DNA of 64,000 nucleotides from Diphasiastrum complanatum (taxonomy: Eukaryota; Streptophyta; Lycopodiopsida; Lycopodiales; Lycopodiaceae): NCBI GenBank assembly GCA_029204225.1, contig CM055109.1:33458099-33522098 (forward strand), written 5' to 3'. The notes beneath the pieces were generated by a model. The model was not told where the DNA came from. It did not search any database and was given only the letters and a program-made list of their open reading frames with translations. A program made the translations under genes and the position numbers. Of the stretch, positions 45,109-56,184 are shown in pieces (position 1 is the first letter of the stretch; each line of letters begins with the position of its first letter).

Positions 45109-46187
45109 ATGGATTTTAAAGTATCATCTGCCGGTCAATCTATCACGAAAGTTTTAGTTCAACATGCTTATCTTCAGAATGAGCTCAACATTCATGATCT
45201 GAATCCAAATGATGGAAGGAAATGCAATTGTAAGTTTTCAGATTCAATTTCTTTAGATTTAGCATTTTATTTAGATGTTTTTGTTGGTTTTGCAGATTTG
45301 TATCCATCAAATTTTGTTGAATGACAATCAGTTCAATCAATTGCAGGAATAATCGATGTCATACATTCAGAGATCAGTATTTTATAATATAAAGGTCATT
45401 CTCCAAAATCACTTTTAGAGTCAGGAGTTTTCTTTTATGATCACACCTATTTTCTTGATAAAAATGGTTTAGTTGGCAGATTAGAGCCATATCCTCTACC
45501 AGATTTTTCGAGTAAGGAATGGATTTCTCCTGATGTAGCAATTTCAAAAAGTTTTCGATCTAGGCTATATATTGATATTCAGAGTATATTAAAATGTAGC
45601 ACTAGGTCAAAGAATAATAGATTAAGTTGGTATCTACCTTTTACTATTTTTGTTGATTTTTCTTCCAAATGCAATGTTGGGAGAACAAAAACAATGTTTA
45701 TTTGTAAGGACTTGAGTGCTGATATAATCGCTGAAGTATGTTACTCATCCATGACATTTAGATATCACATCGAAAAACAAATGCTCACTTTGCTGTTGTA
45801 TTATAGAAGATGGATTAAATGCAAAAATGTTTGGAAGCCACTTGATCAAGATTTTGGTATAAACCCTCAAGAGCAACTTTAGATAACAGTGAAAAGAAAT
45901 GACAACATTCTTGCAATGGTTGAGGTTGAGGAAGACTGGTGTCTCAATCACATTTGATCTGAACTAGACATGTTGTAATTCGATCTACCTCAGTACAATC
46001 AATTTCGATTGAATGGTGTAAAAGTGTTATGCCATATAAAAATATTCTTTTTTTTCTATTTCTAAGTGAATCAGTTTCATAAAATTTATAACTAAAACAA
46101 TTTCTCTTGTGCAGGTAAGAGCAAGGCAGGAAGAGCATATAAGATGCATAGACATTGGAACATCCATCGAAATTGAAGATCCATAGA
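45109..46187 (+). pseudogene. Unrecognised decayed multi-exon gene
   Basis: MDFKVSSAGQSITKVLVQHA opens a frame to a good donor at 45230 (GTAAG). An acceptor TTGCAG at 45341-45346 starts a second exon whose frame is open from about 45397 to 45882 (with LVGRLEPYPLPDFSSKEW and LIYYRRWIK-like Arg/Trp-rich parts). After stops, IDIGTSIEIEDP ends a third piece at 46115-46187, preceded by TGTGCAG. Splicing creates stops near the exon junction, so it is broken. The codon pattern looks protein-like, but I know no family. Confidence 0.4.
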
Positions 46188-46572
46188 TTATGAACTATGG
46201 AATTTTGTATTATGTAATACAATTTTTTGTATACATCATTTTTGAAAATATATGAACCACTTTTTCTACGAGGCTCTTTCATTTCTATGATCTCCATTTC
46301 CATGGTGCAAAACACCATGTAATTGCAACTGGATAATATGAGTTTTCGATAGCAAGATTCATTGTCTCCTGCAGGAAATGCACTATCTTAGAAGTTATGG
46401 TTGGTAGTAATATATATTGAGCAAACCATAGTTAAACAAACCTACATGGTTTAAAGAGGGCAAATTTGCAGGTCATTGCAAAACATCATCTACAAGAACA
46501 TCAACCATTAATCTAACGATGAGTAGAACAACAATAATTTTTCTCGAAATTTTCAATTTTTTTTATAAAATC

Positions 46573-46940
46573 ATATGCAAGATTTGATCATTCCATTGGA
46601 TTCTATGCAAATAGTAGATCAATTTTGCTTTTTACGTCATCTTCATCTGAGTTCAAATAAGAAAGGTATGCAATATCAAAGATTGCTATCACACATTCGA
46701 TGACATGACATTTGATGATGTGGCATATCGCCATGACGCGCTAGTAGACAACTTCTCTTTACCAAAATACAGATCAGCGTATGGTGGAGATATGCCATGT
46801 CATCAAATGCTACATCATGAAATGTATGGTAACAATCTTTAATCTATCATAACTTTCTTATCTGAACTTTGATGGAGATGAGGTAAAAAGCAAAATTGAT
46901 CTACTCTTTGTATAGAACATGAAATATTCAGATCTTGCAT
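46573..46940. repeat. Foldback inverted repeat, copy B
   Basis: Same arms and loop as 20199-20566 with independent point changes in both arms. Confidence 0.65.
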
Positions 46941-47044
46941 ATTTCTATTTCATAATTGAGTTTTTTTTTAATTTATGGTTTCAAATTTGAGAACCATATA
47001 TAGTAAAATTCAGATCTAGCTTCAATTTTTTTTTATTTTAATAG

Positions 47045-47124
47045 TTTAAGAGAAGAGGATTTGAACCTCTACAAGGTTTAGCTTTGTCTTCCAGACCCTT
47101 AACCTATACAAAGAGGTGCTTAAT
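47045..47124 (-). repeat. tRNA-like element (possible SINE head), copy B
   Basis: The T-arm is perfect: AGAGG-TTCAAAT-CCTCT (47070-47054). A variable-arm-like hairpin and an A-box-like TAGGTTAAGGG lie upstream on the minus strand. A well-formed anticodon arm is not seen. Confidence 0.45.
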
Positions 47125-47473
47125 CTAATATATACATTGCAATAAAGTCAAATAGAACTTATGCCACATCATCAAATATCCAAACATCTCAGAATCATGG
47201 AAAAATAGATAAGTTTTCTTACCAAAAATGTAGATCCTTGCATGATATAGTGATATATCACCTCATCAATTGTCTGTACATTTTAGTACCAAGAAAAAGT
47301 AAAACATGTGAGCTTGTTTTTGTTCAAACATTTAGAGTACTCAGCTATTGCTCAAATCGAAGTTATAAAATAAAATTATCACTTTTAATTTCATATTAGA
47401 ATATCTTACTCAACCAAGAATTATTGAAAATCAGTCAAATTCAATATGTAATGTGAGAAACTAGAATCTATTA

Positions 47474-47835
47474 ATATTATAATAATACTTAGAGTTTTGA
47501 TCTATAAAAGATCCAATCTACATATGCAAGAAATTTGATTTTGGTGTAGAATCCAATCTAGCATGCTCTAGCATTGATATCTTCTCCAAATCATTGATAA
47601 ATGTGAATGCTTCTTTCATAACCTGAAACACAAGCTCTGATACCATGTGAATAATTTCAAATCATTAAGATCCAAAATATTTCTTTGATCTTGGGTTAGA
47701 TAGACAAGCACATCACCAATATTGCCAATGTAGAAAAATCAGCATCTATACTAAGAATGAGATGCAAACTCTGATAGATCTTGATCAAACTTCAATCAAA
47801 ACATAAAAAAAAATTGTTGTCTATACATAAACAAT
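47474..47835 (-). mobile_element. Copia-1-family LTR end, primer site and leader fragment
   Basis: Reverse complement contains ACATGGTATCAGAGCTTGTG (about 47655-47636) preceded by LTR-like sequence and followed by the family leader (ATGATTTGGAGAAGATATCAA). It matches Copia-1 9000-9310. Confidence 0.75.
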
Positions 47836-47849
47836 TAGGTGATGTGTGA

Positions 47850-48830
47850 TGTAGCTCTTGAATCAATGACTATAACGTAGTAATGTTCAATGTAGCTCGT
47901 TAAAGCTTCATCAAGTATTCTGAAGGCTTCATCACCTCTGTTTGCATCCTTGGATGACTCTACAATGTTTGTCTTTTTAGCTTTGTTCTTTCTTTTTGGG
48001 TTGAACCTGCTTCTTGTAGTGCATGCAAGGTATTTCTGAATTGAACCAGCATTTGTTGGTCATATGGCTTGGTTTGTAACAATGATCACAGGAAGAAGAT
48101 TGTTGATTCGAGGACTTTGTCTTCTCAAATCTAGGTTTTTTCTTGTTTTTCTTCTTTCCTTTGCTTCTCTTGATCATTGTTTCTCTCTCCTTTGTCCCTC
48201 ATCAGTCTCTCATTAGTGACAAGACTGACTACTTTGTCAAATGTCATATCTGTACACTCAATATGAGCATTCTCAACGGCTGATAGGACGTCGGTAGATA
48301 TTTCATGAAGTACATCAACTGTTGTGGTGCTGGGACCTGGTGCTCTTGTCCTGAAGCAATGAGTTGAGCGAAAAACCTTCTGATCTTCTCAACATGCTGA
48401 TCTAACTAGTTGCCATCCCATTTTATGAATTGCAGCTAATTGCGAAGATGCATCACTGAAGCTGCAGTCCTGACTTCATACTTCTATTTTAATCTTTCCC
48501 GTGTTGCATGGCTGTTTTTGAAGTCTTCAATCTGCATGAGGAGATTTTCGTTGATGGATGAAATGATGATCGCCATTGCACGCTCATCCTTTCTAATCCA
48601 GTCAGCTCTCCTCAGGTCTCCCTCTGGAGGTTGCATCTCTAAGAGTTCGGTCACCAACCAAATGCCTTCGCCATTTAGAAGTGTTTTGATTTTGAATTTC
48701 TAGATTCTATAGTTTGCACCATCAAGACTGATTCCCACTATTGTTTGGATAGTTGTAGCCATATTGTGTTGTCTAGAAGATCACTGTTTTGATATTAGTG
48801 GTGATAACCAGTATGTTTTGATACCATGTC
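47850..48830 (-). pseudogene. Copia-3 gag (UBN2-type) with zinc knuckle
   Basis: ATG at 48762 (MATTIQTIVGISLDGANY) follows a primer site TGGTATCAAAAC (about 48827-48816). The body reads DWIRKDERAMAIIISSINENL and MQIEDFKNSHATRERLK with several stops, then a basic KKKNKKKPRF and the knuckle CDHCYKPSHMTNKCW. Family differs from Copia-1 and Copia-4. Sequence 48831-49056 may be its 5' LTR end (ending GTTCATGACA on the minus strand). Confidence 0.7.
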
Positions 48831-49056
48831 ATGAACAGTTTCATTTCATTGTCGTGAATGATTTGGTTCCTTTTGAATTTTCTTTTGCGCGAAATCTCAT
48901 AGGAATCTAAACACGCGACTACACATCACTAAACACATTTCATTCTAGCAATCATGACAGTGGAAGGCAAGGAGATGCAGAAAAATAGAGCAATCAATTA
49001 TCAGTTTAGTTTTTAGAGCAAGATCATCAATGTCTCGCTCATTGGTGGCCTGATGC

Positions 49057-49712
49057 TCTGCTCTTTTGCTGTGTTCTGCTCGTTGGCAGACTTTCATGCA
49101 CAACTTTTTCATTTTAAGTCTTTTTCTTTTCCTGCTCTACTCATGCCCACACACTCTATCTCAAGCTATCTAGTCTATCTGGTATGTTTTGTGAGAGCCA
49201 GAAGAATAGTTTATATCTCCACTGTTTGGAGTTTACTAGATAGTTAAAACAAAGAATTACAAGAGTAGTTAACACTAATCAAGTAATCAATCACTCTCAA
49301 TTGGTGCTATCCATTTCAGCTGGGTGTGAAGCTTAACACTCCAAGCCCATTGAACTGCCAGCTGGCAGTGTGAAAGATTTCCTTTCGTTCCTTTCATTTC
49401 TTTTTGTTTTGCATTGCTTTGCGGTTTCTTACGGTCCTGCAACGCTTTGCGGTTTTGTAGTCCTAGAGGCATGTTTGAGATTCACGAATCGTTCAATCTT
49501 TCGTCACTTGTTCTTTCTGGAGACACATTGACTTTCACAAATTGCTTGATTTTTGCAGATCGTTCGACCTTCGAGTCAAGGATCGTTGACTTTTGTGTTG
49601 CGACAAAGAAGCAGGAGTTCACCATTTCTGACAGTTGAAAATTATTTTTGATTTAATTATTGATTTTATGTTGAATGGACTCTTTTCCAATTTTAGTGTG
49701 TATTTTTATTGG
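49057..49712. repeat. 5' segment of the duplicated mosaic, copy B
   Basis: Near identical to 21618-22277 and starting at the same base (TGCTCTTTTGCTGTG), although the flank to the left is unrelated to that of copy A. Confidence 0.6.
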
Positions 49713-49832
49713 TGTTGGCATAGTTTATTTAACTCTTTCTATGACTAACATAGCATAATGTAGAATTTTTGGCTATTTTTGTTTCTATCTATGCTTGACA
49801 TTGGACTAAAATCAAATTTATTAAATTTTTGC

Positions 49833-52785
49833 AATGACAAGTAGTTCTTCTTCTTCTATTCTTATTGTCGTAACTTAGTATGTAGTCACATATGAGTCAT
49901 CCTCGTCTGATATTCCTAATGAAAGTTACTATTATGAAGCCACTCCTTCAAGTTCTGATCCCTTTGTGTTCCCATCAACAACATCATCTAAAATTTCTTA
50001 TTTATCTAGTTTTCAAGAAATGACACCTTTAAGGCAACCTATTACAAATTTGAATTTTTCATTTTTGCAAGATCATTTTGATGAATCAGAAGAGTTATTT
50101 AGCGTTGATTTACATGCTTCAATTCACTCAGTTACGGATTCAAGTTAATCTATAGATTCTCATCAATCAATTCATCTTGAACATATATGTTTTTCACGTA
50201 TTCAAAGAAATTCCACTTTTCAAATCCAAATTTTGATCAAATCCAAAAGAGCTATATTTAGTGAGAATATTTATTTTTCTGACACTCCAGAACCAGTGGA
50301 GGCAAACAAACCACAACTGATGTTCAAGCAAATATTCCCACACCTTCTCAACCTGTTCGCGCAACTACAGATGCCACGGGGTGAATCTACAAATCTGATT
50401 TCAAGCTATAAGAGAGATTTGAAATCTTCACCTAATTTGACAAAATATCAAAAACAATTGATTACAAGAGAGGAGATTCAAAAGGTACGCTGCATTATTT
50501 ATTGTTCATCCTATTGCTTATAGAAATTAAACAGCAAAGAGATCGAGGAATTGAAATCTGCGAAGTAAAAAGAACTACTATTTGTGTGCCACAATGAGAC
50601 CTGACAAAAACTTGTATGCACATATTTTAAATGCAATAGAGGTTTGTCGAAAAGCTTACAAAGTTGTAGTTGGAAATTCACGTCTTCAAAGAATGTATGC
50701 ACGACTTCAAAAAGATCCAACATTGCAAGGATCATTGCATGGTAGAACTGTGTATCCGGATGCTTTGAATGCTATGGCTTGCCTAAAGTGCTTTGTGGAT
50801 GTGCATGGAGAAAAATCACCAAATTCATTATATTTTCACTTTCCAGATAATTTTACAAAATTGGAGATATTTTTTTATGTACAAGGAGTTTTCTAAGACC
50901 ATTAATGTTTCCTATTTAAGTTACACGTATTTTCTTAGGATTTGGAAGAGAGATTTTGGTTTGGTGAAAATTCCTAAAAAGTCATTAATGACAGTTTGTT
51001 CGACATCATGCGAGTTGATAAAATCTGTCAAACAACTACCAAAGGCCAATGATGAGAAAGGTAAAAATTAATTAACTTTAAGTACTTTAATAGCTTTATT
51101 TTTTTATTAATTTTTAAATTTTCAAATTATTAATTTTATGATATTGTCATAATTTTATTGAATATTTTAATTTTTATATTTTGTCGTGGATGCTGCAAAA
51201 GCGCTTCAAGTGCAGAAAGATCAACAAACAATGGAAAAGACATAAATTAACGAAACATCGAAAAAAAATGTCTGAAATGTCCACAATGGAGTATCTTAGC
51301 CTTGTCATCGATGGCATAGATCAAAAGAAAATGATGCTTCTTCATTTCGTTAGAGTGCCAAAAAATTTGAACGAGACAGATTTTATTCAGGTTCATCTCG
51401 TTGGAGCACTTGTATTTAATGACACATTAGAATTAAGAGTATTTTTCAATTATCCCAATGTTCGAAACGATCCAAATTTCACTATTACTATTGTACAAAA
51501 GATAATTTGCGAATCTTCTAGAAATACTATATTTACAACTTGACAACACTGCTAGGGAAAATAAAAATCAAACTATACTGGCTTACTTATCCATGTTGGT
51601 GGAGAAAAAAAATTTCAAAAAAATAAAAATAGGATTTTTGTTGGAGGGTCACACCCATGTTCAAATAGTTGTTTTCCGAAAAAACTAAGATGCAAGAAGG
51701 CATTTTATTTACCAGTGCTTTAGGACATTGTTGAAAAATCATACGTGCCAAAGCCAAATGCGTTGTTAATTAGGCATACATACTATTTTCATAAATATAT
51801 TAAGACGTCCAATGAAACAAGTCGTCATGTTGCTACTATTCAGGATATTAGCTTTCAACATCAGTTTCAAATCAAATGTAATGAAACTGACATCACATTG
51901 CTATTGGGCAAACAATTTTCAAGTTTAGTTTCATGGTTACGTGTTGAAGGAATACGGTTTTTGCTCAATATGCCATTTGGTCAAATCAAGCTTGATGCAT
52001 TGTCTCCCATGAACTCCATGCTAGAAGAACAAAAGGCACAAAGAGAGCATGATGAGATTGACTCATTTGCCTCGTTAAATTTATTGGATTGAAACATTCA
52101 AGAAGTTTATTAATTTTTTGATGAGTTTGATCGGCATTGGTGGATTGAGGAACAAAAATTTAGTTTGCTCAATTTTGAACACATATCAACAACTAAAGAA
52201 TTTCAATGGCCTCATAAATTAGGAACATGAACTACAATTGTCGAACCTTTCAAATCTACCTCGAGATAATGATTTCTTGGAGCTTTGCAAGGCAAGGAAT
52301 TGATGTGGGCTCAAGAAGAATAGGCAAAGTGTAAAAGTTGCAAAAATGAAGTGGCACGGTTTTCTAAAAGAAATTCAAATTAGAAGCCTTGTTGCACTTC
52401 TAGCTTCAGAAAACAATGAAGGACATACATTCTGGATTGCCAAAGTACTTGGTTTCATTCAAAATAGCAATCAGACAAAAGTATTATGTGTCCATTGGTG
52501 GCTTTTTTGGAGAGGTATGAATTTGAAATGTTGCAAGTAGATCCAAAGGGCGAGAGAAAATGATTGCCCAAAAACCAACCAAGGATCAATGATTTGAATT
52601 TACAAGATGTAGATGTTTTGGCTCTTAATTTTGAGTTAACAATGAGCAATCATCTACGAAAGTCAACTATAGCCATAATGAATAAACGACTTGGATTAAT
52701 GAGACAACCATCGTTGTCAACTCGTCAACAACAGAGAAAAGCTGACTTAAAAGATTTTTTTATCAACATTGGATGCGGATTTTGA
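49833..52785 (+). pseudogene. DUF7869-type transposase-like gene, copy B
   Basis: Same exon plan as copy A. It keeps VIDGIDQKKM and LQLDNTARENK but has lost about 13 bases in the third catalytic region, so GHTHDQIDQMF is reduced to GHTHVQ followed by a shifted frame. The early in-frame stops and the shift before the second Asp are shared with copy A, meaning that the gene was already broken when the segment was duplicated. KIPKKSLMTVCSTSCELI retains the Cys-bearing segment better than copy A. Confidence 0.75.
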
Positions 52786-53122
52786 AGAGGCATTAGTGAA
52801 AATTTCTTAGAAAATGTACTTTGAAAAAATATATGTATAATATAATTTAAGCCCTTTTGTGTTTTAGTGGTGTTTGGACTTCCAAAAATCATGTGTTGTC
52901 TTGAAATGTTATGCTTTCTATAATAATGATGGTTTTATGAAATTTGCAAAAAAAAAACCTGCAGTGCTTCATTAAAAATAGACACTTCTTAACATTTTTT
53001 TTTATTGCAAGTTACAGAATCCTTAAAAAAAAACCATGATTTTGGTCTGAAACTAGGACCATTAAAAAATATTAGAAAAGGTTACTATTTTTTAGGTCAA
53101 AGTCCAAAAACAAATGTCATCG

Positions 53123-53227
<105 letters not shown>

Positions 53228-53365
53228 CCTAAAAAATCAGCTAAAAATTACGTGAGGTAATGGTCCATTGGTCGACCGTTACCACAAATAATCCGATCTC
53301 CGGACAGCTTGTGGTCACTGCCACTCATTATCGGGTTCCAGATTATTTATGGTAATGGCCATTAC

Positions 53366-53599
53366 CTTCTTGCAAACAATCTTGTATTCCATGCTAGGAG
53401 CAAACGTGTCGAGGTAGCTTATCACTTTGTAAGAGAGAAAGTAATTGGGAGGGAGATCTTATTGGAGCATGTTGGATCTTCAAATTGTGTTGTAGATCTT
53501 CTCACCAAGCCATTGCTCAATAATGCATTTGTCAAGATGAGATCTAATCTTGGCTTAATCTCAAAGTCTATGGTGAATAGGTAGATATATTTTAAGGAG
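53366..53599 (+). pseudogene. Copia RNase H tail with polypurine tract, copy B
   Basis: LVFHARSKRVEVAYHFVREK through LGLISKSMVNR, then TTTAAGGAG before the LTR. Same junction with the DUF7869 gene as in copy A. Confidence 0.8.
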
Positions 53600-54482
53600 T
53601 GTGAAAAGTCGTAAAACATATCTTCATGTGTTGACTTTGGGGCATATGCTCACCTTATTTCTTGTAAATATTTTATTGTACATTAAGGTATGTGAAGTGA
53701 GCACATAAGCTGCTAGAAGAGGTTGAATTTGAGTTAGGTAGATTCAATTATGATGTCATGCAAAATATTAGATGACATGCAATGTTAGTCAAAATGCATG
53801 CATGCAAAATGCAAATCAGTTTACATAATCTACACATATCTAGGTAGCTTAGGGAGTTGACATGCAATCAGTGCATGCAACATGCAAATCAGTTTACATA
53901 ATCTACACATGTCTAGGTAGCTTAGGGAGCTGACATGCAATCCATGCAACATCCATGCATGCAGTTTTACATGTGGACCTATTATATATGAGTTTACTGG
54001 AAGATGTTAACATTCCATGCAAATCCACTGTAGAAACTCAGACATCATTGATGTAGGGAAACTTTGGCTTGTTTTACCATATTGTGAATATTGTGATTTT
54101 GGTGTTTTGGGCTCATTCTCTACCGGAGTTTTTTGGTTATCATTTTATCTCGCTACCCCAGAGCAGCCTATTTTTCCCATAATGAGCACTTAGAATTCTT
54201 TCTGATAGCTATCTATCATAGTAAGGAGTTAGTTTTTTGACTCTATGGTATGCCATTGTGCTCTTGCCTTGGATTTTTCAACTAAACTATTCTTTGATCA
54301 TTCTCATGCAATCACAACACCCCATAAAGATCATGTAGGGTGCTAAAAACTTCATAATAAGTTGATTGGGGGTACTTTGTTGTAAACGTACTGGTTATCA
54401 ACTGATATTTTGGTTTTACATTGACATCTAGTAACATCAAAGGTTTTGGTAATATCATACAGACAACAATATGGTTGTCACA
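53600..54482 (+). repeat. Copia 3' LTR ending the mosaic, copy B
   Basis: TGTGAAAAGTCG...GTTGTCACA, about 883 bp, with the same 73-bp tandem repeat. It is followed at once by repeat R3 in the orientation opposite to copy 1 of R3. Confidence 0.75.
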
Positions 54483-55361
54483 ATTGCATGCATCCTCATG
54501 CTAGACGGCTTTATGTGCAAAGCCCATAATAGCCTTGGCCTATTGAAAGAAAGTTCTAACTTTTACATAGGATCCACTGCACTTAGAGCCATGGCTCTAA
54601 AATCTAGAAAGCCCTTGATAATTATTATCTAAAGTGTCAACAAATACAACAATATCACATGTCAACAAGGCCTAGATAAACACTCGTTCCTTAATATGAT
54701 GTTAGGGTTCTTGAGCCAAGTACACAAATGAAAAGGCCTATGCATCTTTTTTCCCTACTTATTAAATTCTAAAATGGCACATAGCATATTTAAATAGTAC
54801 CATATGATTGGGAAGAGTTTCATTATGACCATATGCTTGTGTGGGAAAGCTTCACGTGACCAACATACAAATTCGTTCCTTCTTTTTGGATAGGGCGGAG
54901 GTTACAGTAAAAATAATTAAACAGCAACATCACAATGGGCAACAAGCCACATTTCTTTTTTGCAATTTTGGGGTGCACATAGTTCTATTTGTTTGCAATA
55001 GCTTATGGATGCAATTTGTGGTTTATCACTAAATTCATTGCACGTGTCCAATGAGTTAGTTCATGTGGTAGGATAGTCCTTTTATAACTCATCACATATT
55101 GTAGAGATCCAACGTAGGTCATTTTTTTGGGTGTTTAGATTCTTTCCACGCATATTCATCTGTGTTTACCTGTTTATTTGTTTATTTTTTTAATTTGGAA
55201 ATGTTTGTTGAATATTTGGAATCTCACTACATAGGATAGAGTTGGTGTTTTTTGTGGCCAACCTTTTAACGATTGTCAGGTTTATGACTTAATCTTCAAA
55301 GTTTAGATTTTAGTTGTTAAGGTTTAGGAAATACAAACTTTTGATGACTCAATATTGATTT
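54483..55361. repeat. Dispersed repeat R3, copy 3
   Basis: Reverse complement of about 28020-29215. It ends abruptly at 55361 where the gene A copy starts. Confidence 0.65.
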
Positions 55362-56155
55362 TTTGATGACCTTGAAAGTGAGATAGATTATGATGAAGAT
55401 GATGATTGGAGATCTGGCAATGAGGCCTTGGAGGCCATGATTGAATAATCTAAAGCCTATTAAAAAACTTTGCCTATAATGGAGGAATTTTTGGAATTTC
55501 AAAAAAGATATCCCCCTAGATCTAGATATAACCCCTCAGGAAATGTAGAGGCCATTGGAGGACATGACATCAACAGAACAAACGTCGTTGATTACGATGA
55601 TTATGATATGGCAAGTAGATATTATATTGGTATTGATATTGTTCAACTTTCTTATTTCTTATTGGTATTGATATTGTTCAATTTTCTTATTGAGTTTGCA
55701 GTGTTATGTATCATTCTAAATTTATTTTCTTTTCTCGTTTACAGTATGCTATGAGGCATTTGAGGTGTATCAGCTGGGAGAAAAGATGTTTCTCTATCTA
55801 ATTATTTGAAAAACTTTCAAAATAATGAGATTTGTATATATCATTCTTCTTATAATCCATATGTAACCACTGTCATTATGACCATCAAATCATTATCAGT
55901 TTGTTTAGGAGGCCATAAGTACGCAAGAGAAACATATAAAATATTTTTTGTACAAGAGGGATTTGGCTATTAAGATATTGGGTTATACTCCCAATAAGAC
56001 AACGAAAAGATCATCTACATTGGCCCTTTATTCGGGTTACATTGATATGAGCAAGAGGAAAAAATTTAGAATTTTTGGATCCATATGAAAGGAGATTATT
56101 CCTTCATGACAATACCATCCGTCTGAATCTTGAAGAGGATGATGATGATAATTAA
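55362..56155 (+). pseudogene. Gene A, second copy (3' half)
   Basis: Direct repeat of 3285-4067 starting DDLESEIDYDEDDDW. An early TAA, a 30-bp internal duplication (ATTGGTATTGATATTGTTCA twice within 55624-55680) and indels after the intron break the frame. The intron donor is GC (GCAAGT at 55611) and the acceptor CAG is intact. It ends with the same acidic EEDDDDN stop, 30 bp from the stop of gene B. Confidence 0.65.
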
Positions 56156-56184
56156 ATACTTTTTTGCAATAGATTTTTGATATA

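Larger units (their letters stand above)
46391..47465. repeat. Repeat X, copy B
   Basis: Pairs with 20014-21092, including the foldback (46573-46940) and the tRNA-like element (47045-47124). Beyond 47465 it meets a Copia-1 leader instead of the DUF7869 fragment. The preceding 200 bp (46188-46390) show nothing recognisable. Confidence 0.7.
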
